From an uncultured Rhodopila sp. (GTDB lineage: Bacteria; Pseudomonadota; Alphaproteobacteria; Acetobacterales; Acetobacteraceae), in the NCBI RefSeq assembly GCF_903944925.1, contig NZ_CAJATU010000131.1, positions 62,001 to 126,000 on the forward strand: a stretch of DNA of 64,000 nt, written 5' to 3'. The notes beneath the pieces are model-generated. The model saw nothing but the letters and a program-made list of their open reading frames with translations, made no database searches and was not told the origin of the DNA. A program made the position numbers and the translations under genes. Below, in pieces: positions 33,140 to 42,140 of this stretch. Numbering within the stretch: the stretch's first letter is position 1; the number at the start of each line of letters is the position of its first letter.

Positions 33140-33800
33140 TCAGGGCCGCCCGGAGCACCCGGTGACCGGAGCGAGCCTGCCGGGCGGTTTCGCGCGCCCG
33201 CCCGCCAGGGTCCAGGCCGAAACCAGCACCCAGAGCGGCAGCAGCCAGACGACTCGTCCCTCGTAACGGCCGAACACGCCCGCCAGACCTCCCGTGGTTG
33301 CCGCATTCACCAACAGCCCGAGCGCGATTGTCCCGAGCAACATGAGCGGCGTGGTCAGACGTTGCCGAACACAGGCCGCGGCCAGCGGCACGCACAGGAC
33401 GACGCTGAGGAAAACGACGCCGGCGTGCAGCCTGTTCATGGGAGCCAGCGCATCGGCTTCGAGTTTCCCCTGTCCTTGCAGCGATTGCGCAAATTCCGGC
33501 GCAGCGTAATGATAGAGCGAAGCCAGGCTGCGCCTGCTTTTGTCTTGAAACTCCGCGCCTGACTCTAGCGTGACGAGCTGACGCGCCGTAGCAACGATCA
33601 GGTCCCGGCCAACCCGCGCCGGATAAGAACCGTGCCGCGGATAATTTCCGCTTGCTCGTCGCGGATGGCGCGGACGTCCGGGCTCTGCCCCATCGGAGCC
33701 AGAAATCCCCATAGATAAAAAACCGGGACCGTTTTGATACTTTGAAAGATCGTAATCCCGCGCCAAGCACGCGGGTCGCCCAAACCTTGAGGATCGTGCT
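33140..33800 (-). pseudogene. Remnant of a polytopic membrane protein gene (C-terminal part only)
   Basis: The 3' part in one frame reads SLASLYHYAAPEFAQSLQGQ, then NRLHAGVVFLSVVLCVPLAA, TTPLMLLGTIALGLLVNAAT and GRYEGRVVWLLPLWVLVSAW, clearly several membrane helices. Upstream, sense passes to another frame (VPVFYLWGFLAPMGQSPDVR, AIRDEQAEIIRGTVL), with a shift near 33620-33640. No start region or N-terminal two-thirds can be found before fabF1XL ends at 33862. The family recalls multi-TM envelope proteins of Rhodospirillales with a conserved RYxxRVVWLLPL end. It sits where lpxXL-linked genes follow fabF in other genomes. Confidence 0.65.
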
Positions 33801-33861
33801 TCGCTCAGAACGGCAATCCACGAGACCGTCGGTAAACAGGCGGTGCCGACAGGCCGATCGG

Positions 33862-35136
33862 CTATCCCGCCCCGATCACCAGACAAACATTCTGCCCGCC
33901 AAACCCGAACGAATTCGAAATCGCGTGCTTCACCGCCACCGCCCGCGCAACATTCGGCACGCAATCCGCCGGCAGCGCCGGATCCGGGATATCGTAATTG
34001 ATCGTTGGTGGCAACAGACCGTGCCGCACTGTCAACACGGTGAAAATCGCCTCCACCGCCCCCGCCGCGGTCAGAGAGTGGCCGATCATGGATTTGTTGG
34101 ATGACATGGGGATGGAAGATGCGCGCTCGCCGAATACCGCGGAGACGCCAACCCACTCCATCTTGTCGTTTTCCGGGGTGCCGGTGCCGTGCGCGTTGAT
34201 ATACCCGACATCCTCCCCCGACAGCCCCGCATCCGCCAGCGCATGCCGCATACACGCAATGATCGGCTTGCCGTCAGGCGAGGACCGCGTGCGGTGAAAC
34301 CCGTCCGCCACCTCGCCGCAGCCTTCCACCACCGCCAGAACCGTGGCACCCCGCGCCCGCGCGCTGGACAGGCTTTCCAGCACCAAGGCCCCGGCGCCCT
34401 CGGCCATCACGAAACCCTCGCGGTCCTTGCTGAACGGGCGCGACGCCGAGGACGGCGGATCGTTCCGGGTGGACAGCGCCGACAGCAGCGAAAACCGGAT
34501 CAGGCTCTCGGGATTGATCGAGGCATCCGTCCCCACTACCAAAGCCGCATCGGTCTCACCGCGGCGGATCGCCTCCACGCCGAGCTGGATCGCCGTCCCG
34601 CCCGAGGCGCACGCGGTGGACGTCGCTATCGGCGACCCCTTGGTGCCAAACCGTTCCGCCAAATTCTCCGCCACCGAGCCGAACAGGAACCGTTCATAAT
34701 ACCGTTCGAACCCGCCGCGGCCGGCGGCGCGCAGCAGGTCGGTGTAATCGACCGTCTCATCCGCCCCCGACGCCGCTGCCAGCGCGAAGCGCTGCGCCCA
34801 TTCCATCTCCACCGGCGGCAGCGCCAGGAACAGCGTGCCCGGGAAGTCGCCCGGGCGGCCGATGCCGGATTCCGTCAACGCTTCGTCGATCACCAGCTCC
34901 GCCAGGCGCTGCGACAGCGCCGGAGCCGACATTTCCTGTACCGGCACGAAATCCACCGTCCCGGCAATCGTGGTGCGCAGCCCGTCGATCGGAAACCGGG
35001 TGATGCGGCGGATGCCGGACACGCCGCCCGTAAGAGCCTTCCAGTTATCCGCCTGCCCCTGGCCGAGCGACGTCAAAACGCCCATGCCGGTGACCACGAC
35101 GATCGGACGGCCGAGATGATCCGTATCCTGTGTCAT
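33862..35136 (-). CDS. fabF1XL: Beta-ketoacyl-ACP synthase of the very-long-chain (XL) system, catalytic subunit
   Basis: 424 residues from ATG 35136. The condensing-enzyme triad is intact: Cys in ATSTACASGGTAIQLG, His in INAHGTGTPENDKMEW and His in SSNKSMIGHSLTAAGAVEAI. IVVVTGMGVLTSLGQG is the N-terminal KS motif. In Rhizobiales, fabF1XL with its degenerate partner extends acyl-AcpXL to C26-C30 for the 27-hydroxyoctacosanoate of lipid A. Gene order here is the same (acpXL, fabZXL, fabF2XL, fabF1XL). It starts 11 bases after the fabF2XL stop. Confidence 0.9.
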   Translation of the reverse strand: MTQDTDHLGRPIVVVTGMGVLTSLGQGQADNWKALTGGVSGIRRITRFPIDGLRTTIAGTVDFVPVQEMSAPALSQRLAELVIDEALTESGIGRPGDFPGTLFLALPPVEMEWAQRFALAAASGADETVDYTDLLRAAGRGGFERYYERFLFGSVAENLAERFGTKGSPIATSTACASGGTAIQLGVEAIRRGETDAALVVGTDASINPESLIRFSLLSALSTRNDPPSSASRPFSKDREGFVMAEGAGALVLESLSSARARGATVLAVVEGCGEVADGFHRTRSSPDGKPIIACMRHALADAGLSGEDVGYINAHGTGTPENDKMEWVGVSAVFGERASSIPMSSNKSMIGHSLTAAGAVEAIFTVLTVRHGLLPPTINYDIPDPALPADCVPNVARAVAVKHAISNSFGFGGQNVCLVIGAG

Positions 35137-35147
35137 CGCCGTCTCCC

Positions 35148-36338
35148 TTAAGCCGCGGTGACGAGGGCGAGAGCCTCGCCGCGCCAATGTCCCCAGGATG
35201 TCACCAGCGCCTGCCGCAGCGGCGCCGTCATCGTCTGCTCCGCGGCTTCCAGCGGCCCGAACAGCGCGCCGCGCTGCACCGACAGCGCGGCCAGACCCAG
35301 GCTGGCAGGAAAGGACGGCTCCAGCGACGCGCCGACAGCCGTTGCCGACGCCCGCACCGGCAGCCCGAGCGACGCCAGGAACGCCTGCTCCTCCCGGGTG
35401 ATCGCGGCCACGCCCGACGCGCCGGAGATCACCGCCGCGCCCTCCGGATCGTAATGCGGAGCCAATGCTTCGAACTGCGCCCGGGCGTTCGCCGTCGCCT
35501 GTCCCGGGTCACGGTGGCAGCGGTCGGTGCGGATCGCCGCGATATGCGCAAACGGTGTGGCGCCCCGCGCCTGCGCGTGCGTCCGGCTCTCGATCACCAG
35601 GAAGGCGCCGACGGACCCGAGCAGCATGCCGCCGCCGCTGTCCTGCCGCGCCCAGACACCCTCGAACGGCGCCCGGCGTTGCAGGCCGCCCATCTCGTAA
35701 TGCAGCAGAACGTCCGGGCGCTGCGCGTTGTACGACCCGCCGACAAGGGTGATGTCGGCCTGCCCGGCGGCGATCCGGGCGCAGGCGATGCGCACCGCGT
35801 CGGCCCCGGCGGCTTCCTCGCCCATGAAGGTGCGCGACGAACCGGTCACGCCGTGCACAATGGAAATATTGCCCGCCAGCAGGTTGGACAACTGCGCCAG
35901 GAACAGAGTCGGCCGCAGGTCGCCCAGCAAATGCTCGTTCAGGAAGGCGTCCGGGTTGGCCGCCTTCGGGTAGCCGGTCAGGATCGCCGCATCCACCGCG
36001 TAGTCGCGTTCCCCGCCGCCCGCCGCGACAATCAAATCGGCGGTGGACAGCAGCGCGGTGTTGCCCTTCACGCCCGCAGACTCCAGCGCCAGGCCGGCGG
36101 CAAACACGCCGATGCGTTGCCACGGCTCCATCTGCCGCTGGTCGCCGCGCTTGGGGATTTGCGAGTCGAAATTGTGCTCCGCCAGCGGATGCACGGCGAA
36201 CGGCGGAAAGCTCGTGGTATCCAGCACGGGCGCGAATCCGGCGGGATTGTTCAGCGCCTGCCAGTGCGCCTCCACCCCGGACCCGAGGCAGGACACCAGG
36301 CCGATGCCGGTGATCAGGGCGTCGCGCTCATGCGGCAT
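35148..36338 (-). CDS. fabF2XL: Degenerate beta-ketoacyl synthase, XL system partner subunit
   Basis: 396 residues with the KS fold (ALITGIGLVSCLGSGVEAHW, DITLVGGSYNAQRPD, GGGMLLGSVGAFLVIESRTH) but without the triad. The nucleophile region reads HGVTGSSRTFMGEEAAG, with Ser where Cys is expected, and the two His motifs are replaced by ISGASGVAAITREE and ATAVGASLEPSFPASLG. It thus resembles a chain-length-factor-like partner of the catalytic FabF1XL. The start overlaps the dehydratase stop by 11 bases. Role inferred from known XL clusters. Confidence 0.87.
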   Translation of the reverse strand: MPHERDALITGIGLVSCLGSGVEAHWQALNNPAGFAPVLDTTSFPPFAVHPLAEHNFDSQIPKRGDQRQMEPWQRIGVFAAGLALESAGVKGNTALLSTADLIVAAGGGERDYAVDAAILTGYPKAANPDAFLNEHLLGDLRPTLFLAQLSNLLAGNISIVHGVTGSSRTFMGEEAAGADAVRIACARIAAGQADITLVGGSYNAQRPDVLLHYEMGGLQRRAPFEGVWARQDSGGGMLLGSVGAFLVIESRTHAQARGATPFAHIAAIRTDRCHRDPGQATANARAQFEALAPHYDPEGAAVISGASGVAAITREEQAFLASLGLPVRASATAVGASLEPSFPASLGLAALSVQRGALFGPLEAAEQTMTAPLRQALVTSWGHWRGEALALVTAA

Positions 36339-36801
36339 GGATGTGTTCCTCAGGCAGCCCGACCCGCCGGGCGGTTTCCAGCATCGCCGCCTTCAGCGTC
36401 TCATTCGGAAACGGCACGACACCGTAGCGGATTTCGGCGTCAGTGACCTTTTTCCCGCCCGCGGTGATGGACGCCTTGACCACCGCGTAGCCGGAGCCTT
36501 CATGCACCAGATGCGCCTCGGCCTGCATTGCCTGGCCGGGGGAGACGAAGGACCGCATCTTGGCCTTCTCGACCTGCATCAGGAACGGCATTTTGGTGCA
36601 GCCGAGTATCGCCAGCACCAGCCAGCCGCCGGTCTGCGCCATCGTCTCGATCATCAGCACGCCGGGCAGGATCGGGTAGCCGGGGAAATGGCCCTCGAAC
36701 ACCGGGGACTGCTCCGGCACCTGGCAGGCGGTGACGATCCGCCGCCCGGGGATGTCCAGCGCGGTGATCCGATCGACCATCTGGAAATATTCCAGTCGCA
36801 T
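36328..36801 (-). CDS. fabZXL: 3-hydroxyacyl-ACP dehydratase, XL system
   Basis: 157 residues of the FabZ hot-dog family. The catalytic His and Glu lie in SPVFEGHFPGYPILPGVLMI, and ETMAQTGGWLVLAILGCTKM continues the active helix. It dehydrates 3-hydroxyacyl chains on AcpXL during very-long-chain elongation. It begins 33 bases after the acpXL stop and overlaps fabF2XL at its end. Start ATG 36801 (MRLEYFQMVDRITALDIPG) is typical for the XL paralogue, which has a longer N-terminus before the first strand than plain FabZ. Confidence 0.9.
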   Translation of the reverse strand: MRLEYFQMVDRITALDIPGRRIVTACQVPEQSPVFEGHFPGYPILPGVLMIETMAQTGGWLVLAILGCTKMPFLMQVEKAKMRSFVSPGQAMQAEAHLVHEGSGYAVVKASITAGGKKVTDAEIRYGVVPFPNETLKAAMLETARRVGLPEEHIHAA

Positions 36802-36834
36802 CAGCTCACCGTTTCAGTGTGTCATGCGAAATGC

Positions 36835-37116
36835 TCAGGCGGCCTTGGCCGCGACCAGCGCATCGATGTTTTTGCAGAGGTTCTTCAGGACGAAATACTC
36901 GTCCGTGGTCTTCTTCCCCTCGTTCACCTCCTGCGTCCACTGCTCCAGCGGCATCTTGATGCCGAACGCCTTGTCGATGGCGAAGGCCACGTCGAGGAAA
37001 TCCAGGCTGTCGATGCCGAGGTCGTTGATCGCATGGCTGTCGGGCGTGATCTTGTCCGGTTCGATATCGCAGGTGTCGGCAATAATCCCCGCCACGGTTT
37101 CGTACGTCGATGCCAT
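36835..37116 (-). CDS. acpXL: Acyl carrier protein AcpXL
   Basis: 93 residues. The phosphopantetheine site is [18 protein letters not shown] with Ser in [24 protein letters not shown] and [20 protein letters not shown] are specific to AcpXL and absent from fatty-acid-synthesis AcpP. AcpXL carries the very-long-chain hydroxy acid that LpxXL moves to lipid A. First gene of the cluster; promoter must lie between 37117 and the palindromes at 37176. lpxXL itself is not in the window. Confidence 0.95.
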   Translation of the reverse strand: MASTYETVAGIIADTCDIEPDKITPDSHAINDLGIDSLDFLDVAFAIDKAFGIKMPLEQWTQEVNEGKKTTDEYFVLKNLCKNIDALVAAKAA

Positions 37117-37175
37117 GCTGCAAGCCCCTGAGAAAGTCGGGGGGCACTATCACGGTGACGGAGTCTGAAGCAAGG

Positions 37176-37218
37176 CCAGGGCTCCGCCCTGGACCCGCCA
37201 AGGGCCGACGGCCCTTGG
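37176..37218. terminator. Tandem palindromes between acpXL and the amidohydrolase gene
   Basis: CCAGGGC-tcc-GCCCTGG (37176-37192) is followed by a perfect 9-base palindrome, CCAAGGGCC-gac-GGCCCTTGG (37198-37218). For the minus-strand amidohydrolase and AcpXL genes they sit upstream of acpXL and just downstream of the amidohydrolase-gene stop is at 37255, so they lie beyond that gene's 3' end. They can act as a terminator without U-tract or as a dispersed repeat of the type common in related genomes. Confidence 0.6.
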
Positions 37219-37254
37219 AACCCGAGACTAAGGCGGCGGATCCCCGCCTTGCCT

Positions 37255-38457
37255 TCACCCCTTCGCCAGGATCGCCTCCGCGGCATCCGCGAACACCTGG
37301 CAGCCCAGCACGATGTCCTCGTCGCACGTATTCTCCGTGTAGTGGTGGCTGATGCCGCCGATGCTGGGCACGAACAGCATCGCCGAGGGCAGGATCTGCG
37401 AAATAATCTGCGCATCATGCCCGGCGCCGGACGGCATCGCCTGGTGCAGCCCGGGCGCGTGGCGCTGCGCCGCGGAGGCCAGCGCCAACTGGAACCCGGG
37501 GTCCATCGCGGCGGGGTCCGTGGCGCTGCGATACGTCACCGTCACCTCGCACGGCCCGCGCGCGGCCTCGGCGATCAGTTCGTTCAACGTGCCCTCCAGC
37601 GCCTCGAGGATGTCCGGGTCGGTGTCGCGGAACTGGAAGATCAGTTCCGCCCCACCCGGGACGATGTTCCCCGCCCCGGGGTCGAGATGGATGTCGCCCA
37701 CCGTCCACACCGTCCGCGGCCCCGCCGCAGCGGGAAACCGCGCCTCGATGCCAGCCGCCAGCTTCACCAGCGCGACGCCGGCGTCCCTGCGCACCGCCAT
37801 GCGGGTGGTGCCGGCGTGGTTCTGCTGGCCCTTGAACTCGATCTTGAAGCGCCGGCTGCCGACGATCGCCGTCACGATCCCCAGCCGCAGGTGATGGTCC
37901 TCCAAATCGGCGCCCTGCTCGATATGCGCCTCCAGGTAGCCGCGGTAGCGCCCGCGGTCGATCTTCTGCCGCGGGCGGCCGGAGAACCCGGCCTGGCGCA
38001 GCGCATCGCGCAAGGAGACCCCGGTCTCCCGGTTGGCGCACACGTCGATCTCCTGCTCCGTCAGCATGCCGCAGGCCGAGCGGCTGCCGATGAACGATCC
38101 GAAATGGCCTTCCTCGTCGCACCAGGCGGCGACGTCGATGCCGCGGCCGAGCGAGCGGGCCAGTTCCAGCCCGTAGATCACGCCCATCACGCCATCCAGC
38201 CAGCCGGCGCGGTTCTGTGTCTCCAGGTGGCTGCCGATGAGCAGCTTGCGGGCAGGGCGGGGGTCGCGGCCGTAGACATTGCCGATGCCGTCGATGGCTG
38301 ACTCAAGCCCCGCATCGGCCAGCCGCGCGGCGAGCCAGTGGCGCGCCTCGACGTCCTGCGGCGAGAAGGTCGGGCGATGCACGCCGGTCAGGTATTTGCC
38401 GATGTCGCGCACCGCGTAGAGGTCGCGCAGCAGTCGGTCGCCGTCGATCGCAGCCAT
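37255..38457 (-). CDS. M20-family amidohydrolase (allantoate/N-carbamoyl-amino-acid hydrolase type)
   Basis: 400 residues. LLIGSHLETQNRAGWLDGVM is the first metal motif (canonical GSHxDT has Glu for Asp here), AAWCDEEGHFGSFIGSRSAC holds the bridging and catalytic Glu, YLEAHIEQGADLEDH the third ligand, and HHYTENTCDEDIV the last His. The dimerisation domain contains FKGQQNHAGTTRMAVRRDAG. Enzymes of this group release ammonia from allantoate, ureidoglycolate or N-carbamoyl amino acids. The Glu/Gln substitutions at the first motif set it slightly apart. No purine or pyrimidine catabolic gene is adjacent. Confidence 0.87.
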   Translation of the reverse strand: MAAIDGDRLLRDLYAVRDIGKYLTGVHRPTFSPQDVEARHWLAARLADAGLESAIDGIGNVYGRDPRPARKLLIGSHLETQNRAGWLDGVMGVIYGLELARSLGRGIDVAAWCDEEGHFGSFIGSRSACGMLTEQEIDVCANRETGVSLRDALRQAGFSGRPRQKIDRGRYRGYLEAHIEQGADLEDHHLRLGIVTAIVGSRRFKIEFKGQQNHAGTTRMAVRRDAGVALVKLAAGIEARFPAAAGPRTVWTVGDIHLDPGAGNIVPGGAELIFQFRDTDPDILEALEGTLNELIAEAARGPCEVTVTYRSATDPAAMDPGFQLALASAAQRHAPGLHQAMPSGAGHDAQIISQILPSAMLFVPSIGGISHHYTENTCDEDIVLGCQVFADAAEAILAKG

Positions 38458-38597
38458 GCCGGTGCTCCAGGTTCACCGGTGCAGTGCACCATGCTTCGGC
38501 GGCTTCCGTCCAGATCATCCCGAACCGTGAAAAGACCGACTGGTTGTCGGCCTTTTTCCGGGTCCTTCGCCGGCATGACGACGCGGGACGCCCCGCG

Positions 38598-40829
38598 TCA
38601 GCCCACCGACGCCAGCACGGCGTTGAACGTTCCGCTCGGGCGCATCACGGCCGTCACCTTGGCCTCGTCCGGCTTGTAGTAGCCACCGATGTCGGCGGCA
38701 TGCCCCTGCACGGCGGCGAGTTCAGCAACGATCTTCTGCTCGTTGTCCGCCAGCGCCTTGGCCAGCGGCGCGAAGTGCTCGGCGAGCGCATGGTCCTCGG
38801 TCTGCGCCGCCAGCTCCTGCGCCCAGTACAGGGCGAGGTAGAACTGGCTGCCCCGGTTATCCAGCTCGCCGGTCTTGGGCGAGGGCGACTTGCGGTTGTC
38901 GAGCAGCTTGCCGGTGGCGGCGTCCAGCGTCTTGGCGAGGATTGTCGTCCTGGCATTGCCGGTCTTGATGCCGAGGTCCTCCAGGCTCGCCGCCAGCGCG
39001 AGGAATTCGCCCAGCGAATCCCACCGAAGGTGGTTTTCCTGCACCAGTTGCTGCACATGCTTGGGCGCCGAACCGCCGGCGCCGGTTTCGTACATCCCGC
39101 CGCCGGCCATCAGCGGCACGATCGACAGCAGTTTCGCGCTGGTGCCCAGCTCCATGATCGGGAACAGGTCGGTCAGGTAGTCGCGCAGGATGTTGCCGGT
39201 GACCGCGATGGTGTCGTAGCCGCGCGCCAGGCGCTCCAGCGTGTAGCGCATCGCGCGCACCTGCGACATGATCTGGATGGTCAGGCCCTTGGTGTCGTGC
39301 TCCTTCAGGTAGGCGGTCACCTTCTTGATCACCTCGGCCTCGTGCGGGCGATACGGGTCCAGCCAGAACACCGCCTCCATGCCCGAATTGCGGCAGCGCG
39401 TGACCGCAAGCTTCACCCAGTCGCGTATCGGCGCGTCCTTGACCTGGCACATGCGCCAGATGTCGCCTTTCTCAACGGTCTGCGACATCAGCACCTCGCC
39501 GGTGGCCAGGTCGGTGATGTTGGCCACGCCGTCCTCGGGGATCTCGAAGGTCTTGTCGTGCGAGCCGTATTCCTCGGCCTGCTGCGCCATCAGGCCGACA
39601 TTCGGCACGGTGCCCATGGTGCGGGGATCGAACGCGCCATGCCATTTGCAGAAGTTGATCAGCTCCTGGTAGATCCGCGCGAAGGTGCTCTCCGGCATCA
39701 CCGCCTTGACCTCCTTCAGCCGCCCGTCGGCGCCGTACATCTTGCCGCCGGCCCGGATCATCGCCGGCATCGACGCATCGACGATGATGTCGCTGGGCGA
39801 GTGGAAGTTGGTGATGCCCTTGGCCGAATCGACCATCGCCAGTTCCGGCCGGTGCTCCAGGCAGGCGTGCAGGTCGCGCATCACCTCGTCGCGCTGCGAT
39901 TCGGGCAGGGTGGAGAGCTTGTCGTACAGATCGACCATGCCGTTGTTGACGTTCACCCCCAGGCTGTCGAACAGCGCGGCGTGCTTCTCGAACGCGTCGC
40001 GGTAGAAGATCTTCACGCAGTGGCCGAACACGATCGGATGCGACACCTTCATCATGGTCGCCTTGACGTGCAGCGAGAACATCACGCCGGATTTGTGCGC
40101 ATCCTCGATCTCCTGCTCGTAGAAGTCGCACAGCGCCTTGCGGCTCATGAACATCGAGTCGATGATCTCGCCGTCCAGCAGCGCAACCTTGGGTTTCAGC
40201 ACCACCGTCTTACCGGAGGTGGTAAGCAGCTCCATCTTCACGTCGCGAGCGCGGTCCAAGGTCATGGACTTCTCGCCGTGGTAGAAGTCGCCGGTGCGCA
40301 TATGCGACACGTGGGTGCGCGACGCCTGCGCCCACTCGGCCATGGAGTGCGGATTCTTCCTCGCGTACTCCTTCACCGCACGCGGCGCGCGGCGGTCGGA
40401 GTTGCCTTCGCGCAGCACCGGGTTCACGGCCGAACCGATGCACCTTGCGTACCGCGCCCGGATGGCCTTGTCCTCGTCGGTCTTCGGGTCGCCGGGGTAG
40501 TCGGGGACCTTGTAGCCCTTGGCCTGCAATTCCTTGATCGCGGCGAGAAGCTGCGGCACCGACGCGCTGATATTCGGCAGCTTGATGATATTGGCGTCGG
40601 GCTCGAGCGTCTTGCGGCCCAGTTCGGCGAGCGTGTCGGGCACGCGCTGGTCCGCCGTCAGGTGCTCGGGGAAACTGCTCAGTATCCTGGCCGCGACGGA
40701 TATGTCGCTTTCCTCGACCCGCACCCCCGCCGGCGTGGTGAAGGTTCGGATGATCGGCAGCAGAGCGTACGTCGCCAACAGCGGCGCTTCGTCGGTGAGC
40801 GTATAGATGATGGTCGGTTCGGTCGTCAT
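38598..40829 (-). CDS. icd: Monomeric NADP-dependent isocitrate dehydrogenase
   Basis: 743 residues, the size of the monomeric IDH-II class (about 740). From ATG 40829 behind [66 protein letters not shown] (the isocitrate-binding Ser/Asn/Arg run), [20 protein letters not shown] and [20 protein letters not shown] are all family hallmarks. It converts isocitrate to 2-oxoglutarate with NADP+. The product of this step feeds the 2OG used by oxygenases such as those at 43.2-44.6 kb, though no direct link is implied. Confidence 0.96.
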   Translation of the reverse strand: MTTEPTIIYTLTDEAPLLATYALLPIIRTFTTPAGVRVEESDISVAARILSSFPEHLTADQRVPDTLAELGRKTLEPDANIIKLPNISASVPQLLAAIKELQAKGYKVPDYPGDPKTDEDKAIRARYARCIGSAVNPVLREGNSDRRAPRAVKEYARKNPHSMAEWAQASRTHVSHMRTGDFYHGEKSMTLDRARDVKMELLTTSGKTVVLKPKVALLDGEIIDSMFMSRKALCDFYEQEIEDAHKSGVMFSLHVKATMMKVSHPIVFGHCVKIFYRDAFEKHAALFDSLGVNVNNGMVDLYDKLSTLPESQRDEVMRDLHACLEHRPELAMVDSAKGITNFHSPSDIIVDASMPAMIRAGGKMYGADGRLKEVKAVMPESTFARIYQELINFCKWHGAFDPRTMGTVPNVGLMAQQAEEYGSHDKTFEIPEDGVANITDLATGEVLMSQTVEKGDIWRMCQVKDAPIRDWVKLAVTRCRNSGMEAVFWLDPYRPHEAEVIKKVTAYLKEHDTKGLTIQIMSQVRAMRYTLERLARGYDTIAVTGNILRDYLTDLFPIMELGTSAKLLSIVPLMAGGGMYETGAGGSAPKHVQQLVQENHLRWDSLGEFLALAASLEDLGIKTGNARTTILAKTLDAATGKLLDNRKSPSPKTGELDNRGSQFYLALYWAQELAAQTEDHALAEHFAPLAKALADNEQKIVAELAAVQGHAADIGGYYKPDEAKVTAVMRPSGTFNAVLASVG

Positions 40830-41077
40830 ATGGTTTCTCCACGCTGGCCGCAGCAGGCAACGCCGTTCTGATAGAGTCAACGTCTGCTTTTTGCGCCCGG
40901 TAGATACGCCGCGGGACGCGAGACTGCGCATTGTCCCGCGGCAGCTTATCATAAGGCGGACGTTATCCTACAAGCCGTCGGCAGCGTTATGAAGACGGCT
41001 CCCCGCTGCACTGAACTGCCGTTCCGGGTCGCCGATCGGCGCCGTGCCGGGCCCCCGGGCTACCGAAGGAGATACCA

Positions 41078-41950
41078 ATGCCCGAACCGACTGAGACCGC
41101 CGGCCTGCGCGACTACCCGCTCGCCCGCCGCGGCGTGCTGATGACCGGCCTGATCAGCGGCTTCACCCTGGCGACGCAACGGGTGGAGGCGCAGGCGATC
41201 CACACCGGCACCGAGGGCCTCGATGCCGGCGAGGCGCAGATTCCCACCACCGACGGCAAGCTGCCGGCCTATTTCGCCAAGCCGGCGCACAAGGGCACGT
41301 TTCCCGTCGTGCTGGTGAACGAGGAAATCTTCGGCGTCCATGAATATATCAAGGACGTCTGCCGCCGGCTGGCCAAGCTGGGCTATTTCGCGGTGGCGAC
41401 CGAATATTACGCCCGCATCGGCGACCTGTCGAAGATGACCGACGTGCAGCAGATCATCTCCGAGGTGATCTCGAAGACGCCGGACGACCGGTACATGGCG
41501 GATCTGGACGCCACCGCGGCCTGGGCGCTGGACAATGGCGGCAGCGCCACGCGTGTCGGCGTCATGGGGTTCTGCCGCGGCGGCCGGCAGACCTGGCTGT
41601 ATGCCGCGCACAGCCCGCATCTGAAGGCGGCGGTGGCGTTCTACGGCCCTTTGGGCGGAACGCCGTCGCCGATCCAGCCGGTGCCGGCGCTGGATGTTGC
41701 GGACAAGCTCAGGTGCCCGTTGCTCGGGTTGTATGGCGGTCAAGACGCCGGCATCCCGGTCGAACTGGTGCGGCAGGCGGAGGCGAAGGCCAAGGCGGCG
41801 CACGAGCTTATCGAGATCGTCATCTATCCGGATGCGCCGCACGGGTTCCACGCCGATTACCGGCCGAGCTATCGGCAGGCGGACGCGGAAGACGGGTGGA
41901 ACCGTATGCTGGGGTGGTTCCGGCGTTTCGGGGTGACCCCGGCCGGGTGA
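41078..41950 (+). CDS. Dienelactone hydrolase family protein
   Basis: 290 residues from ATG 41078 with GAAGGAGA at ideal spacing. An N-terminal RRGVLMTGLISGFTLATQRV looks like a weak Tat-type leader or membrane-tethered start. The alpha/beta hydrolase has NEEIFGVHEYIKDVCRRLAK (Glu that orients the nucleophile), nucleophile Cys in VGVMGFCRGGRQTW, acid Asp in GLYGGQDAGIP and catalytic His in DAPHGFHADYRPSY. It hydrolyses lactones or esters; no chlorocatechol genes are near. It is divergent from icd, with 248 bases in between. Confidence 0.88.
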   Translation: MPEPTETAGLRDYPLARRGVLMTGLISGFTLATQRVEAQAIHTGTEGLDAGEAQIPTTDGKLPAYFAKPAHKGTFPVVLVNEEIFGVHEYIKDVCRRLAKLGYFAVATEYYARIGDLSKMTDVQQIISEVISKTPDDRYMADLDATAAWALDNGGSATRVGVMGFCRGGRQTWLYAAHSPHLKAAVAFYGPLGGTPSPIQPVPALDVADKLRCPLLGLYGGQDAGIPVELVRQAEAKAKAAHELIEIVIYPDAPHGFHADYRPSYRQADAEDGWNRMLGWFRRFGVTPAG

Positions 41951-42140
41951 GGGGGCCCTCGTCCCGACCGCTCACCCGTCCGTGAACACGGACCCGGTAG
42001 GCGATGGGTGCCCGCCGGGTTAAGCAACCGCCCCATCGGGGGACGGGATGGCGCTTGGTATCAGGAAACTCATTGCATTGCCGGTGCGGCGGCACGGCTG
42101 TTCCGGGACGCCGGACGAGGCCCCGGGGGTTCGGTAAGCC

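Noticed and set aside
33090-33821. Minus-strand 243-codon frame across the membrane-protein remnant
   Set aside because: Shifted frame of the pseudogene; composition rich in Arg/Ala without helices.
38484-40871. 795-codon plus-strand frame opposite icd
   Set aside because: Antisense shadow; the opposite strand encodes a full monomeric IDH with all signatures.
41978-41997. gtccgtg-aa-cacggac palindrome as a terminator of the dienelactone hydrolase gene
   Set aside because: Loop of two bases and no U-tract; too weak to call alone.
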